Positions 5,588 to 5,596 of a stretch of DNA of 5,596 nt are shown here, in pieces. The translations under genes and the position numbers were made by a program. The DNA is from Lachnospiraceae bacterium. GTDB taxonomy: Bacteria > Bacillota > Clostridia > Lachnospirales > Lachnospiraceae. Location: NCBI GenBank assembly GCA_017476305.1, contig JAFVAA010000463.1, positions 1 through 5,596 of the forward strand, given 5' to 3'. Below the pieces are notes generated by a model. That model was given only the letters and a program-made list of their open reading frames with translations. It made no database searches and was not told where the DNA came from. Each line of letters opens with the position of its first letter. Within the stretch, counting starts at the first letter, position 1.

Positions 5588-5596
5588 AAGAAAGGA
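5588..5596 (+). promoter_or_regulatory. Probable ribosome binding site of a gene beginning beyond the right edge
   Basis: AAGAAAGGA ends the window, after about 60 AT-rich bases (5527-5587) that hold no gene. A purine-rich AGAAAGGA of this kind is a typical Firmicutes ribosome binding site, so a plus-strand gene may start within about 10 bases of the edge. Its identity cannot be seen. A possible -10-like TATCAT lies at 5559-5564 without a convincing -35. Confidence 0.35.

Noticed and set aside
1..5596. CRISPR arrays, tRNA or rRNA genes, riboswitches.
   Set aside because: No regularly spaced repeats beyond the three copies near 5458-5541 were seen, no tRNA-like TTCGANTC arm in a cloverleaf context, and no long conserved leader; the only sizeable non-coding gap (2374-2518) is explained by promoter and palindrome.

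Overview
The window looks like an accessory region of a low-to-mid-GC Gram-positive bacterium, most likely a gut-type clostridium (Lachnospiraceae-like). The grounds are a PolC-type polymerase gene (a Firmicutes form), strong GGAGG-type ribosome binding sites, TTG starts, and moderate GC in most genes falling to about 31% at the right end. The taxonomic call is an inference from style; nothing here fixes the species.

Left part (1-2373). A PolC-like DNA polymerase III alpha gene enters from the left edge and decays. Homology to Gram-positive PolC can be followed through the PHP domain, the zinc-ribbon and the first palm motif. It then passes through a change of frame with missing sequence near 1371, a second change of frame with missing sequence near 1690, and a TAG at 1742. 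The last PolC-like piece (from 1775) runs without a stop into a transglutaminase-like Cys/His domain. A strong intrinsic terminator (2336-2373) closes this block.

Middle and right part (2374-5526). A promoter with a perfect TATAAT and a 19-bp palindrome at the probable transcription start precedes a compact plus-strand operon. Its genes are a WYL-family regulator that has lost its WYL core, a PD-(D/E)xK-like nuclease, an N-terminally short type I methylase (HsdM), and a YhcG/DUF1016 protein cut off at its nuclease domain. The nuclease and hsdM overlap by 11 bp, and hsdM and yhcG by 4 bp, so they are probably translated together. The content is typical of a restriction-modification or defence island, but no hsdS or complete hsdR is in view.

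Right edge (5458-5596). YhcG homology stops at the first of three copies of a TTATACGAAC-type repeat, two direct and one inverted. The last two form a long hairpin. A purine-rich ribosome-binding-site-like string at the very edge suggests another gene starts just outside. The best guess is a site-specific recombination or rearrangement endpoint.

The common theme is that nearly every recognisable gene lacks a defined part of its family's architecture. This could be a decaying mobile or defence island, or a locus being reshuffled by recombination. I cannot tell these apart from the sequence alone.
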